A stretch of 64,000 bases of DNA from the NCBI RefSeq assembly GCF_000317145.1, contig NC_019697.1, positions 3,940,385 through 4,004,384 on the forward strand, read 5' to 3'. Under the pieces are notes generated by a model. The model made no database searches. It was not told the origin of the DNA and saw nothing but the letters and a program-made list of their open reading frames with translations. The translations under genes were made by a program, and so were the position numbers. The stretch is from Chamaesiphon minutus PCC 6605. GTDB lineage: Bacteria > Cyanobacteriota > Cyanobacteriia > Cyanobacteriales > Chamaesiphonaceae. This document shows, piece by piece, positions 54,848 through 64,000 of this stretch. The stretch's first letter is position 1. Every line of letters starts with the position of its first letter.

Positions 54848-55696
54848 ATGACTCTAAAGATCGGCCATTTAGGGCCTACGGGTACTTATTCTGAAGCGGC
54901 GGCATTAGCCTACGCGCGCGCCAAACTTGCTGGGGTGGAGTCGTGCTTGCAACCCTATCCCAATATTGCCCAAACGCTCAAAGCTGTTGCCGCCAAAGAA
55001 GTTGCCTTGGCGATCGTCCCAGTCGAAAACTCGATCGAAGGTGGCGTGACGATGACTGCCGATACGATCTGGCAACTCGTCGCCAGTCTCCAAATCCAAC
55101 AGGCGATCGTCTTACCGATCCATCATGCCTTAGTTTCGGTCGCTGAGGACTTGAGCCACATCGAGACGGTGTATTCGCATCCGCAAGCTCTGAGCCAATG
55201 TCAGCTTTGGTTGCAGCAGCATCTCCCCCAAGCGGTGCGGATTGCAGATAATTCTACTACCGCAGCACTGGCAACTTTGGCTGCCAATCCTCAAGCTGCT
55301 GCGATTTCTTCGGTACGTGCGGCTAATTTGTATCAATTGCCAGTCTTGGTACGATCGATTAATGATTACCCCGACAACCAAACTAAATTCTGGGCGATTA
55401 GTTTGCAGCCGACTCTGGCGGGTAACCGTACTTCTGTGGCTTTCAGTTTGCGATCGAATACTCCAGGCGGATTAGTCACGGCATTGGGGTTCTTTGCCAA
55501 TCGGGGACTGAATTTGAGCCGAGTCGAATCGCGTCCGAGCAAACGCTCTTTGGGCGATTATTTATTTTTTATCGATATCGAAACCGATCGCTACAATTGT
55601 CGCCAACTCAAATCTGCACTAGCCGATCTCGATGCTTATGCTGAAACAGTCAAAAATTTTGGCAGTTATGACACTACCATCATCGAAGTTCTCTAA
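54848..55696 (+). CDS. pheA: Prephenate dehydratase PheA
   Basis: A 282-residue single-function prephenate dehydratase that makes phenylpyruvate on the way to phenylalanine. The periplasmic-binding-like catalytic domain shows HLGPTGTYSEAAALAYA, VPVENSIEGGVTMTADTIWQ and the NDYPDNQTKFWAI motif. The C-terminal ACT domain has SRVESRPSKRSLGDYLFFID, the ESRP site that binds phenylalanine for feedback control. No chorismate mutase domain is fused. Monocistronic. Confidence 0.96.
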   Translation: MTLKIGHLGPTGTYSEAAALAYARAKLAGVESCLQPYPNIAQTLKAVAAKEVALAIVPVENSIEGGVTMTADTIWQLVASLQIQQAIVLPIHHALVSVAEDLSHIETVYSHPQALSQCQLWLQQHLPQAVRIADNSTTAALATLAANPQAAAISSVRAANLYQLPVLVRSINDYPDNQTKFWAISLQPTLAGNRTSVAFSLRSNTPGGLVTALGFFANRGLNLSRVESRPSKRSLGDYLFFIDIETDRYNCRQLKSALADLDAYAETVKNFGSYDTTIIEVL

Positions 55697-55777
55697 GCGG
55701 TCGCAATTAAAGTAATATTTAATACCAAGTACGATAACCACTTTTAAAATAAATCCACTCAAGATAGGAATTTAATT

Positions 55778-57382
55778 ATGCTGGTTGCCATGACTCCAGA
55801 CTTGCTATTGCAATCTGAGCACATCGCTCAGACAGGGTTACCCGATCTCACTCAACCCCAATACCTCAACCAACTTGCCGATCGATTGCCCCTCGCGCTG
55901 GCAATTTTCGCGCTCTTAGCGATCGGATTGGGTGCGGGCATGGCTTTGTTCAACTTTTCGCTCCGTAACTATCCCCCAAATGTCGTCATTGGCGATTGGG
56001 TGATGCAGTCGGCTCAACTGATGCGCGGATTGCAGCAAATCTTCCTCGTTACGGCGATCGTGCTGTTGGGGTTTGGATTGTGTTCGACGCTAGCCAACCG
56101 TCAGAGCAATTGGGAGCAAGCACGAGTAGCTCAAAAAACGCCAACGCTGGCTGCTGGGGAATTAATCCAACAATCTTCGCCCCAAGTCAGCTATATTACC
56201 CAAGAACCTTTTACTTATACCACGCAGCTCGATGGCAAACTGGTAAAAGTTCAAGACAAAAGAGATGTCACCCGTCAGTCATCAGTCAGCGGCTCGAATC
56301 TGCAAGTGACAATCTCGCCGCTCAAAACAAATACCAGCAATAGCAATAATTTCACGCTCGACTTTAGAGGCGATTATCAGATTACCAATCCGATTGGTAC
56401 TACCAATCGCTTTGTCTTTCAAATCGCGCCCCCGACTGGTTATTCACTCCTCCAAAACTTTGAAGTCGAGCGCAATGGTAAAAAATTAGCTTCGACTTCT
56501 CCTGGTGAATACCGCTTCCCACTTCAGATCGCGCCTGGTAGCATCAGCAAACTCCGCGTTAACTATCGCGCGCAAGGATCGCCGCAATGGGTTTATAGTG
56601 CTAAGGCTGGCTCTCTAGACAACTTTCGGATGACGATCGCCTCTTCAGTCCCTCGACTCAATTTTGTCAGCGACGTCGCACCCACCAAAACAACAACTAA
56701 TGGCGATCGACAAACGTTTACTTGGGCATTCGATCGAGATGCCTCGGTGCAAAAGCCTTTCGGGGTAGCGATTGGGGCACCTGTAGCCGCACAGACGGGC
56801 ACGTTGCCGCTATTATTACTGCTAGCTCCTGGCATTTTTGGCTGGTGGATGCTCCTGTTATGTCTGTCGATACCGATGCGACTCCAAGACATCGCGATCT
56901 CTGGATTGGCATTTTTCGCGGGGATGTTTGCCCTCACCTATTTCAGTCGGATCGGTGATTTTGTATCCGTGTGGAGTGGCGTTTCGATCGTGTTGTTACT
57001 GCTAGTGTGGGGCTTGGGGCGCGGTAATTGGCGGATTGCTCTAGCTGCGATAATTTCGACGCTCGTGGGTGCAGTTATTCCCATCTATAGCTTTTCGATC
57101 GCCGAAGGTAGCTCTGTTAACGGTACGCGCGGGATGGTACTCAGTGCCGTGGCACTGCTATCGGTATTCTGGTTGGTGGCGCGCAATTGGTACGATTGGT
57201 ATCGTCTAGAACCCAGCGAGCGTCCGCTACCAGAGCGATCGCATTCCGAACCTGAAGCTATTTTCACCCGTCACGATCTGCTCGAAGAATCAGCCAAATA
57301 CAATCAGCTCAATCCCGGCTCCCCGACTCAAGAAGAGATCGAGCGGCGGCGACTGCGGGATGAAGGGATCGAAAATAAATAG
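55778..57382 (+). CDS. Conserved-looking membrane protein with large extracytoplasmic domain
   Basis: A 534-residue membrane protein. Two N-terminal helices (about residues 38-60 and 88-107) are followed by a roughly 230-residue domain rich in Ser/Thr/Asn and beta strands (for example FTLDFRGDYQITNPIGTTNR, LRVNYRAQGSPQWVYSAKAG). Five or six C-terminal helices (about 345-490) and a charged tail ending RRRLRDEGIENK come next. The C-terminal helices recall CreD-like inner-membrane proteins, but I would not assign the family. A strong terminator follows. Confidence 0.65.
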   Translation: MLVAMTPDLLLQSEHIAQTGLPDLTQPQYLNQLADRLPLALAIFALLAIGLGAGMALFNFSLRNYPPNVVIGDWVMQSAQLMRGLQQIFLVTAIVLLGFGLCSTLANRQSNWEQARVAQKTPTLAAGELIQQSSPQVSYITQEPFTYTTQLDGKLVKVQDKRDVTRQSSVSGSNLQVTISPLKTNTSNSNNFTLDFRGDYQITNPIGTTNRFVFQIAPPTGYSLLQNFEVERNGKKLASTSPGEYRFPLQIAPGSISKLRVNYRAQGSPQWVYSAKAGSLDNFRMTIASSVPRLNFVSDVAPTKTTTNGDRQTFTWAFDRDASVQKPFGVAIGAPVAAQTGTLPLLLLLAPGIFGWWMLLLCLSIPMRLQDIAISGLAFFAGMFALTYFSRIGDFVSVWSGVSIVLLLLVWGLGRGNWRIALAAIISTLVGAVIPIYSFSIAEGSSVNGTRGMVLSAVALLSVFWLVARNWYDWYRLEPSERPLPERSHSEPEAIFTRHDLLEESAKYNQLNPGSPTQEEIERRRLRDEGIENK

Positions 57383-57821
57383 TCGCTCCTGTTGTACGAT
57401 TGCTCAAGCATCTTAATCGATCGAGCCGTTTCGGTCCTCGATCGCCAACAAGCCCAGCTAGTCTATGGACTAGCTGGGCTTGTTTTGGCAATTTAACTTT
57501 CTCGATCGCCGAGTAAATTTGCTATTTTTGCGGATGATTAAGCTCTGATGAGGGCAGTCAATCGATCTGCAAAATCTAGAACATTTAAGGGGGTAACGCT
57601 TACAGAGGATGTTTCGACACTGCAATCCATCATTTTGTATAGACAATTGGCTTAAGAAAGAGTATTGTAATTAGCATCGCTTCAGTCAAATGGCGTAGAA
57701 ATTGAAGATAAACTTATTTAGTCTTTTTGTACTAGTGCCAAGGGTGAGGTAAGCGATAGACGGTCTAATTGTGGGGATTTTAGCTAGTCAGGTCAGCAAA
57801 CATATTTTTTACATTAAATAA
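57383..57821. other. Intergenic region between membrane protein and GT8 genes
   Basis: A 439-bp space containing the terminator at 57449-57486 and the AT-rich leader of the GT8 gene. No gene seen. Confidence 0.45.
57449..57486 (+). terminator. Strong intrinsic terminator
   Basis: A perfect 15-bp stem (57449-57463 with 57468-57482) with a TATG loop and a TTTT tail, 67 bp after the membrane protein gene. Confidence 0.9.
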
Positions 57822-58763
57822 ATGAAGCCCCCAATATCAGTTGCTTTGTGTGCGGATAAGAATATTGAAGTTAGTTTACATGTAACCTTATACTCTCTAA
57901 TGAATAGCTCTCGATCGCCGATCGAAATTAATTTAATACAGAAAGATTATAGCTCTACAGATATAGAAAAGATTCACAAAACATTAAAGCCATTCTCAAA
58001 CAAATATCAATTAAATGTGATTGAATTTGATGAGACTACATTATTTAATAAATATTATGGCCTGCATGGGAATAAGTTTAACTTTACTAAGCTCATGCTT
58101 GCAAATCTGTTACCAAAAGATCGGATTATATATCTAGATAGCGATCTATCGATCGGTAAAGATCTTAGCGAACTTTTCAATTTAGATCTGAATAATTGTG
58201 TAATTGGTGCTGCTTCGATCGAGACTATTGGTGATTCGTTACGAAGCAAGTTTTATACATCGATCGGCATGAAAGAAGAAGCTAGATATTTTAATTCTGG
58301 CGTAATGGTGATGGACTTGAAAAAATGGCGAGAATTGGATATTACTACTCAATGCCTAGATTGGGCTAATAAGTATATCGATCGATTAACATTTGGAGAT
58401 GAAGCTATTTTAAATTGTATTTTTTATGAAAATTTTCAAACTATAAATTCTTCTTATAATTACCCACTATATCCAACTTCGGACGTAGTCGCCTCAAATT
58501 CAGAAAATATCTTTCATTTTGTCGGTTCGCCCAAGCCATTCGATTTTATGGGAGAGATAGTACATAGTAATTATGATGTTTTTAAAAAAACACTAGTTCA
58601 AACTAGCTTTAGAAATTACAAAAGCTATGTTAATTTATCTGTGCGTAAGTTAAAGCGGACAATCCGATTGTCTCGCTCTTATTACAATTGTTTTGCAAAG
58701 CATATAATACAGAGATTGAGTAAGAATGTTAGATATGTTTCTCTTTTGGAGAAACATATCTGA
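57822..58763 (+). CDS. Family 8 glycosyltransferase
   Basis: A 313-residue GT8-type (retaining, GT-A fold) transferase. NIEVSLHVTLYSLMNSS is the usual start, IIYLDSDLSIGKDLSELF holds the DxD metal site, YFNSGVMVMDLKKW and DEAILNCIF follow, and FHFVGSPKPF is the closing sugar-nucleotide motif. It probably adds glucose or galactose to a surface glycan; the acceptor is unknown. The gene is distinctly AT-rich with codons unlike nearby genes, which suggests acquisition. It stands alone beside a repeat-rich region. Confidence 0.88.
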   Translation: MKPPISVALCADKNIEVSLHVTLYSLMNSSRSPIEINLIQKDYSSTDIEKIHKTLKPFSNKYQLNVIEFDETTLFNKYYGLHGNKFNFTKLMLANLLPKDRIIYLDSDLSIGKDLSELFNLDLNNCVIGAASIETIGDSLRSKFYTSIGMKEEARYFNSGVMVMDLKKWRELDITTQCLDWANKYIDRLTFGDEAILNCIFYENFQTINSSYNYPLYPTSDVVASNSENIFHFVGSPKPFDFMGEIVHSNYDVFKKTLVQTSFRNYKSYVNLSVRKLKRTIRLSRSYYNCFAKHIIQRLSKNVRYVSLLEKHI

Positions 58764-58803
58764 TATAGCAGTTAAAAAATCTCCAAGCTGCCCTTGTATT
58801 TGA

Positions 58804-58974
58804 TATCAATCATCCTCTTTTGGCTCTTTTACAAACACGATCTCTGGCGTAGGTAATATTTCACCTTCTACTACTACAGCAGTCCCCGAAGCATTTTCGA
58901 TCGTGGGGACACTAATTGGTAGCGCAGCCGCCATGCGCATGAGAAAGAAACTAAAATTTGCAAGTAAAGGTTAG
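58804..58974 (+). pseudogene. Relic of a PEP-CTERM protein gene (3' end only)
   Basis: An open frame of 56 codons after an in-frame TGA, without a usable start. Its last 30 residues are a complete PEP-CTERM tail: VPEA, hydrophobic FSIVGTLIGSAAAM, then RMRKKLKFASKG. Aligned to the gene at 44341, the tail matches almost residue for residue (VPEAFSIVGTLIGS versus IPEPFTIIGTLIGG). The 5' part of the gene is gone. A copy of the 43-bp palindromic unit starts 44 bp after its stop. Confidence 0.8.
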
Positions 58975-59017
58975 ATCGCAATAAGTTTAGCAGTCCCAAC
59001 CAACAATCTACCGCATT

Positions 59018-59060
59018 TAAATCCTCTCTGAAGAGGGGTGCCCTTAGGGCGGGGTGGGTT
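59018..59060. repeat. Single diverged copy of the 43-bp palindromic unit
   Basis: AAATCCTCTCTGAAGAGGGG, then GCCCTTAGGGC and GGGGTGGGTT: same order of palindromes as the 45555-45683 units, with several changes. Confidence 0.8.
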
Positions 59061-59169
59061 CGCCATCTTCGATCGAGAGATAATATGCGATCGAACGATA
59101 AATTATTTACATGCCAACCTGGTAGGAGTGGAGACAATACGGTTCGGTTAAACCAATTTTTGTTCTAGG

Positions 59170-59620
59170 TTTAGTCCGCGAAGGCGGACTTTGCAACACT
59201 AGCGGCGGTTTCAACCGCTGACTGACTGACTAACCGAACCCTCTTGGGAGTGGAGATAGTTGGGAGATGGTTTGCTCACATCTTGCACCAATACGGAAAG
59301 ACTAGTGCTTAGTAGAGATAGTCGGGTACCCACAAGCGGCGTTTTTATTCGGGGGTTCCCCCCGAATAAAAAAACGACAAGACAGGGGCACCCCTACGCA
59401 ATTAATCTGTAGGGGTGCCCCTGTCTTGTCTTGTCTCGCTGCAAGGTTGCGCTTCCATGGTCGGGAAACCCGACCGGAGCGCATCCGCATAATCCGGGAG
59501 GAAACCTCCCGGATTATGCGAGCCGCTGACGCACACAAACGGGAGGGAGCGATGCATCGCTGTCTCGCTAAACCCTCGGCAAAGCCGAGGAGCGCGAGCC
59601 GCTCCTGGGAGAGGATTTTT
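59170..59620. repeat. Cluster of short perfect hairpins
   Basis: At least seven hairpins: AGTCCGC/GCGGACT (about 59173-59190), a TTTTATTCGGGGG/CCCCCGAATAAAA type (59343-59371), a 21-bp stem (59377-59397 with 59409-59429), GGTCGGG-aaa-CCCGACC (59459-59475), a 16-bp stem with AAA loop (59486-59501 with 59505-59520), GCGATGCATCGC (59549-59560) and CCTCGGC-aaa-GCCGAGG (59574-59590). The block 59422-59500 recurs at 15951-16015. No gene is present between 58975 and the ftsH terminator. Confidence 0.75.
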
Positions 59621-59628
59621 CGATCGAC

Positions 59629-59668
59629 AAAAAGCCCTGCTAGTTTAATAACATTAGCAGGGCTTTTT
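59629..59668 (-). terminator. ftsH terminator
   Basis: A perfect 14-bp stem (59629-59642 with 59655-59668) with A- and T-runs at its ends, so it can act on the minus strand (ftsH) and on plus-strand transcripts. Confidence 0.85.
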
Positions 59669-59693
59669 GAATGATTAAAATGTCAAATCAAAT

Positions 59694-61580
59694 CTACAGC
59701 ATCGGTGCGAATTGAGGCTTCTCAGGTACCACTGTGTACTCAGCGACGATTTGACGGAACTCTTCACCGTCGATCGTTTCTTTCTCGATTAAGATATCGA
59801 CTAAGCGATCGATCACCGAGCGGTTTTCGCGCATGATTTGGATTGTTTCTTGATGACAACCAGCGATGATTTCGCGGACTTGTCGATCGATCTGAGCGGC
59901 TACTTCATCGGAGTACTCAGAACGCGCGCCCCAGTTACCACCTAGGAATACTTCACCAGATTGGCTTTCTAAAGACAGAGGGCCGAGTTTGGACATCCCG
60001 AAGCGAGTGACCATTTGACGAGCCATAGAAGTAACTTGTTGCAAGTCTCCACCAGCACCAGTCGTGACTTCCGAGTCGCCAAAGATGATTTCTTCAGCCG
60101 CACGTCCGCCCAGAGCACCACAGATCCGAGCGCGGAGTTGAGTCCGAGAGATCAAGGATTGGTCTTCAGCAGGTGTGAACCAGGTCAAACCAGCAGCTTG
60201 TCCGCGTGGAATTAAAGTTACTTTTTGGAGTGGATCGTGAGCGGGAATTAGAGTAGCGACGATCGCGTGACCGACTTCATGGTAAGCGATCAGACGTTTG
60301 CTCTTACCATCGACTAATGGCGTGCCTTCCATCCCTGCTACCACGCGATCGACTGCATCGTCGATTTCGAGGTTAGTAATTGCATCTTTGCGACGACGTG
60401 CGGTCAAGATTGCAGCTTCATTGAGCAAGTTAGCTAAGTCAGCACCACTAAATCCGGGCGTCCGACGCGCGATCGCATCTAAAGAAATGTCTGCACCTAA
60501 TTTTTTGTTGCGAGCGTGAACGTTAAGAATTTCAACCCGTCCAGCGACATCGGGTGGATCTACTTGGACTTGGCGATCGAAACGACCGGGACGTAACAAT
60601 GCAGAGTCTAACACGTCAGGACGGTTAGTTGCGGCGATAATAATGATTCCGGTATTTCCTTCAAAACCATCCATCTCGGTGAGCATCTGGTTGAGAGTCT
60701 GCTCGCGTTCGTCGTTACCACCACCGATACCCGCACCGCGTTGGCGACCGACGGCATCAATTTCATCGATAAAGATGATACAAGGAGCGTTTTCCTTGGC
60801 TTTTTTGAACAAGTCGCGGACGCGGGATGCACCCACACCGACAAACATTTCTACAAATTCCGAACCAGAGATACTAAAGAAGGGGACGCCAGCTTCACCT
60901 GCGATCGCTTTAGCAAGCAAGGTTTTACCAGTACCTGGAGGGCCGACTAACAATACACCTTTAGGAATCTTGGCACCAACAGCCGTAAAGCGTTCGGGCT
61001 GTTTGAGAAATGTCACTACTTCTTGTAATTCTTCTTTAGCTTCGGCAATACCCGCGACGTCATCGAACATCACCCCAGTTTTGGCATCCATCTGAAACTT
61101 CGCTTTGGATTTACCAAAGTTCATCGCTTGACCTGGGCCACCAGGCATGTTGTTGGAGCGGCGGAATAGCAAGAACAAGCCACCGATTAACAATATTGGA
61201 AATACTAAGTTACCCAGAAATCCCCAGACAGCACCGTCATTGCGCACGGGATGGCTGTCAAAAGAGATGTTCGAGTCTCTGAGTTTGGCAATCAATTCGG
61301 GGGCGTTGGTGGGCAGATCGACACGCAAGCGTTGCATCCGATTCTCGAGGTCTGGATCGACTGCTTCAACGATCGCGGTTCTACCACCATCGTAGAGATC
61401 TACTGTTCTGACTCGATTTGCATCGAGATACTCCAAAAACCTGCCATAGGTCATCCGAGTACTGGCTGTATTTTTACCGACTTCAGCGGTGACGGGTGTG
61501 AACGCCCCTTGCCAGACGAAGAAGCCAATTACTAGAACGGGTATCGTCCACAGTACTGCTAGTTTCCACGAAAACTTCAT
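59694..61580 (-). CDS. ftsH: ATP-dependent zinc metalloprotease FtsH, photosystem-repair type
   Basis: A 628-residue membrane AAA+ protease. Two N-terminal helices (about residues 5-25 and 118-138) flank the lumen/periplasm domain. The AAA module has Walker [20 protein letters not shown], Walker [12 protein letters not shown] and the [21 protein letters not shown]. The protease has HEVGH and the downstream Asp. The N-terminus ([20 protein letters not shown], then [20 protein letters not shown]) is like Synechocystis FtsH2 (slr0228), which degrades damaged D1 as a hetero-oligomer. Single gene with its own terminator. Confidence 0.97.
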   Translation of the reverse strand: MKFSWKLAVLWTIPVLVIGFFVWQGAFTPVTAEVGKNTASTRMTYGRFLEYLDANRVRTVDLYDGGRTAIVEAVDPDLENRMQRLRVDLPTNAPELIAKLRDSNISFDSHPVRNDGAVWGFLGNLVFPILLIGGLFLLFRRSNNMPGGPGQAMNFGKSKAKFQMDAKTGVMFDDVAGIAEAKEELQEVVTFLKQPERFTAVGAKIPKGVLLVGPPGTGKTLLAKAIAGEAGVPFFSISGSEFVEMFVGVGASRVRDLFKKAKENAPCIIFIDEIDAVGRQRGAGIGGGNDEREQTLNQMLTEMDGFEGNTGIIIIAATNRPDVLDSALLRPGRFDRQVQVDPPDVAGRVEILNVHARNKKLGADISLDAIARRTPGFSGADLANLLNEAAILTARRRKDAITNLEIDDAVDRVVAGMEGTPLVDGKSKRLIAYHEVGHAIVATLIPAHDPLQKVTLIPRGQAAGLTWFTPAEDQSLISRTQLRARICGALGGRAAEEIIFGDSEVTTGAGGDLQQVTSMARQMVTRFGMSKLGPLSLESQSGEVFLGGNWGARSEYSDEVAAQIDRQVREIIAGCHQETIQIMRENRSVIDRLVDILIEKETIDGEEFRQIVAEYTVVPEKPQFAPML

Positions 61581-61731
61581 AAAATTGTTTGCCTTTGGTT
61601 ATGGGGTGATGAGCGATCTAGCGAGAGTTATAAATTTCAGCTTGTCTTACTACAGTTTAAAAATATCTTAAAACATATCTTAACTAAATTTAACGTAATT
61701 CTCAGATTTCGGAAAGGGGGGGAGTAGGCGA

Positions 61732-61762
61732 TCGGGGATCGGGGATCGGGGAGCGAGGAGCA
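61732..61762. repeat. CGGGGAT heptamer run
   Basis: Three CGGGGAT units and one variant (GGGGAGCG), between ftsH and the PhzF-like gene. Confidence 0.6.
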
Positions 61763-61832
61763 AAATGCGGGGTGGGCATGACTCGCCATATATGTTTGAA
61801 ACAGTTTTAGGAGCGAAGTTGCCGGAGCCTAA

Positions 61833-62747
61833 TTACAGGATAAATTCACCTTTGGCGATGGTGATGACGCGACCGCCAATACTGACGGGGCAGCGAGTGG
61901 GTGTATACTCGGCACGGAGATAGAGCAGTGAAGCTCTTCCCATTTCTACGCCTTGCTCGACAGTGATATCTAGCTTGGGGCTGCCGAAGTACTGGTATTT
62001 GGCTAGATAAGCCGCCAGACAACCATTCGCACTCCCCGTCGCCGGATCTTCGGGAATCCCAAACCATTCTGTAAATACCCGGACGTGTAATTGTCGATCG
62101 GGATTGACAGTTTCCGCGCAAAATACCAAAATTGCCTGAGCGGGAAGAGTGGCAACGGTCTTAGCATAGATAGCTAGATCTAATTTTGCTCGACTCACTG
62201 CGGCTATCGTTTTTAGCGGCACTATTATTGATGGTAACCCAGTCGTGACAGGCTCGATCGGATACCGCTCGTCGATATCTGTAGGGTTTACACCAATGAC
62301 AGCAGCTAGATCCTCGACATTGACGCGATCGAAGAATTGGGGTTGTTGTTGGTGCATCCACAAAATATCTGGCTCGCCATTGCGGTAGTGAATATCCACC
62401 CCAATTTGTCCGATTTTGTAGTTGAGTGCGATCCGCTCGATTGTCTCCCCGACAGCCGCCGCTGTAGATTTGCCGACTAGTTCCCGTGCGATGACAAAGG
62501 CCGTCCCAAGCGTCGGATGTCCCGCAAACGGTAGTTCTGTCGTGGGCGTAAAAATGCGGGTGTTGTAGCCGCCATTAACAGGCTCCGAGCTGGTGACGAA
62601 CGTCGTCTCGGAAAAATTAATCTCGCGAGCGATCTGCTGCATCTGAAGATCCGTCAAGTTTTCAGCATCCAGACATACAGCCAACTGATTCCCCGTATAC
62701 TTCTCCGTCGCAAACACATCCAGAATCAAAAACGGAATATTAGTCAT
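61833..62747 (-). CDS. PhzF-family isomerase/epimerase-like protein
   Basis: A 304-residue protein from [20 protein letters not shown]. The frame opens at 62801, but its first 18 codons fall in octamer-repeat sequence. The DapF/PhzF fold is seen twice: [13 protein letters not shown] with the catalytic Glu in NFSETTFV, and [17 protein letters not shown], mirrored in the second half by [19 protein letters not shown]. PhzF proper isomerises a phenazine precursor; most relatives, including this one, have no known substrate and no phenazine genes nearby. It is divergent from apcA. Confidence 0.87.
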   Translation of the reverse strand: MTNIPFLILDVFATEKYTGNQLAVCLDAENLTDLQMQQIAREINFSETTFVTSSEPVNGGYNTRIFTPTTELPFAGHPTLGTAFVIARELVGKSTAAAVGETIERIALNYKIGQIGVDIHYRNGEPDILWMHQQQPQFFDRVNVEDLAAVIGVNPTDIDERYPIEPVTTGLPSIIVPLKTIAAVSRAKLDLAIYAKTVATLPAQAILVFCAETVNPDRQLHVRVFTEWFGIPEDPATGSANGCLAAYLAKYQYFGSPKLDITVEQGVEMGRASLLYLRAEYTPTRCPVSIGGRVITIAKGEFIL

Positions 62748-63006
62748 TTTTGTTACTAAACTTGACTCCCCTCTAATTGTCCCACTCATCCATTCATCCA
62801 CCCATCCACCCCCAATCCTCGATCGTTACAAACTATTAAGACTTTACTCAGAAACTAGTAATAATGCCGGAAAATGTTTGCGGAAGGTATAAAAATCGTG
62901 ACTGACTCATACTCGATTGTGAGTAATAGCGATCCGCCTCAGACCTAAATGGCTTCTAGCCAGTTAATATAAGTCTGGTAACAAACTTTTTTGGAGCAAA
63001 CCCACA

Positions 63007-63492
63007 ATGAGTATCGTCACCAAAGCGATCGTCAATGCAGATGCTGAAGCTCGTTACTTGAGCCCAGGCGAATTAGATCGGATCAAAAACTTCGTCACTT
63101 CTGGCGAACGCCGTCTCCGCATCGCTCAAACCCTAACTGACTCTCGCGAGCGTTTGGTTAAAGGTGCTGGCGACAAGCTGTTCCAACAACGTCCTGATGT
63201 TGTTTCCCCAGGTGGAAACGCTTACGGCGAAGAAATGACTGCAACTTGCTTGCGCGACCTCGATTACTACCTCCGGTTGATCACTTACGGTGTAGTTGCT
63301 GGTGATGTTACTCCGATCGAAGAAATCGGTGTAGTTGGCGTGCGTGAAATGTACAGATCTTTAGGTACTCCGATCGATGGCGTTGCGACTGGCGTCCGTG
63401 CGATGAAAGATGCTGCTACTTCAATGATGTCTGGTGAAGACGCTGCTGAAGCTGGTGCTTACTTCGACTACCTAATCGGTGCAATGAGCTAG
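63007..63492 (+). CDS. apcA: Allophycocyanin alpha subunit ApcA
   Basis: A 161-residue phycobiliprotein of the phycobilisome core, which passes excitation energy to photosystem II. The phycocyanobilin-binding Cys81 is in [32 protein letters not shown] and the [15 protein letters not shown] segment identify the alpha chain. The gene leads the apcAB operon, with apcB 78 bp downstream. apcE, which often precedes apcA in cyanobacteria, is not immediately upstream here. Confidence 0.98.
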   Translation: MSIVTKAIVNADAEARYLSPGELDRIKNFVTSGERRLRIAQTLTDSRERLVKGAGDKLFQQRPDVVSPGGNAYGEEMTATCLRDLDYYLRLITYGVVAGDVTPIEEIGVVGVREMYRSLGTPIDGVATGVRAMKDAATSMMSGEDAAEAGAYFDYLIGAMS

Positions 63493-63570
63493 TTTAAAAC
63501 TAGTTTATCGACAAGTCCGATTATATTTCGCAACATAGGCAACTAGAGACTAGATAAGGAATTTAGGAAA

Positions 63571-64000
63571 ATGCAAGACGCAATTACTTCTGTTATCAAT
63601 TCATCCGACGTTCAAGGTAAATACCTTGACTCCTCCTCGTTAGACAAGCTCAAAGCTTACTTCGGTACTGGCGAACTCCGCGTTCGTGCTGCTGGTACGA
63701 TCAGTGCTAACGCTGCTACCATCGTTAAAGAAGCTGTAGCTAAATCCTTGTTGTACTCGGATATCACTCGTCCCGGTGGTAACATGTACACCACTCGTCG
63801 TTATGCAGCTTGCATCCGCGACTTAGACTACTACCTCCGTTATGCTACCTACGCAATGCTAGCTGGCGACCCTTCTATCTTGGACGAGCGCGTTCTCAAC
63901 GGTTTGAAAGAAACTTACAACTCCTTGGGAGTACCTGTTGCTGCTACCGTTCAAGCAATCCAAGCCATCAAAGAAGTTACTGCTAGCTTAGTTGGTGCTG
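63571..64000 (+). CDS. apcB: Allophycocyanin beta subunit ApcB (cut by window end)
   Basis: The first 143 codons of the beta chain; the normal length is 161. Cys81 in [12 protein letters not shown] carries the phycocyanobilin. Asn71 in [15 protein letters not shown] is the conserved asparagine methylated in allophycocyanin beta. It is preceded by an AGGA-like ribosome-binding site (about 63557-63560 and 63565-63568) and is co-transcribed with apcA. Confidence 0.98.
   Translation, partial: MQDAITSVINSSDVQGKYLDSSSLDKLKAYFGTGELRVRAAGTISANAATIVKEAVAKSLLYSDITRPGGNMYTTRRYAACIRDLDYYLRYATYAMLAGDPSILDERVLNGLKETYNSLGVPVAATVQAIQAIKEVTASLVGA

Overview
The window comes from a cyanobacterial chromosome. 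It carries allophycocyanin genes (apcA and the start of apcB), the photosystem II extrinsic protein gene psbU, the sulfolipid gene sqdB, a photosystem-repair type ftsH, a cyanobacterial RNase E with its PNPase-binding nonapeptide, and many CGATCG / GCGATCGC (HIP1-type) sites. The genus cannot be fixed from the sequence alone. Genes are moderately dense, mostly in single or short transcription units on both strands, and separated by intergenic spaces full of short repeats.

Layout. 0-3.4 kb: Tat-type molybdopterin oxidoreductase, a transglutaminase-fold membrane protein that appears to have lost its catalytic triad, and tRNA-Thr(UGU). 3.5-7.0 kb: an all-minus-strand run of small exported proteins (three Arg/Tyr-rich paralogues, a small beta-barrel, a four-repeat Spy/LTxxQ protein). 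7.5-19.1 kb: histidine kinase, PIN/TRAM protein, ribD, HAD phosphatase, galE, pdxH, PPK2, sqdB, psbU. 19.4-29.9 kb: nadB, lepB, a giant patatin-like protein, ispG, a C-terminal processing protease, an acetyltransferase. 30.9-44 kb: GH32-like protein, class I aldolase, LytM peptidase, lipA, gpsA, a dynamin/Era-like GTPase, SRPBCC protein, a conserved hypothetical, an alpha/beta hydrolase with an overlapping 26-residue membrane ORF, and a membrane-anchored MurF-like ligase. 44.3-47.9 kb: PEP-CTERM protein, a 359-bp inverted-repeat element, a toxin-antitoxin pair and a cysteine desulfurase. 48.8-57.4 kb: rne, an accessory island (HNH module and an AT-rich hypothetical), rnhB, a DUF1997-type protein, pheA and a membrane protein. 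57.8-64 kb: AT-rich GT8 glycosyltransferase, a PEP-CTERM relic, a hairpin cluster, ftsH, a PhzF-like protein, apcA and partial apcB.

Most of the core genes are ordinary housekeeping or photosynthesis genes. The unusual content lies in (1) heptanucleotide tandem arrays with many different unit sequences but one 7-bp period, some of which supply the stop codons of neighbouring genes; (2) two kinds of MITE-like inverted-repeat element, one built on a 43-bp palindromic unit; (3) a toxin-antitoxin cassette between two copies of the 5' end of the cysteine desulfurase gene; (4) an orphan PEP-CTERM tail beside a copy of the same 43-bp unit; (5) a rne-rnhB neighbourhood interrupted by an accessory island; and (6) small exported or membrane proteins of no recognised family. 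No CRISPR array, prophage, complete insertion sequence or rRNA operon was seen.
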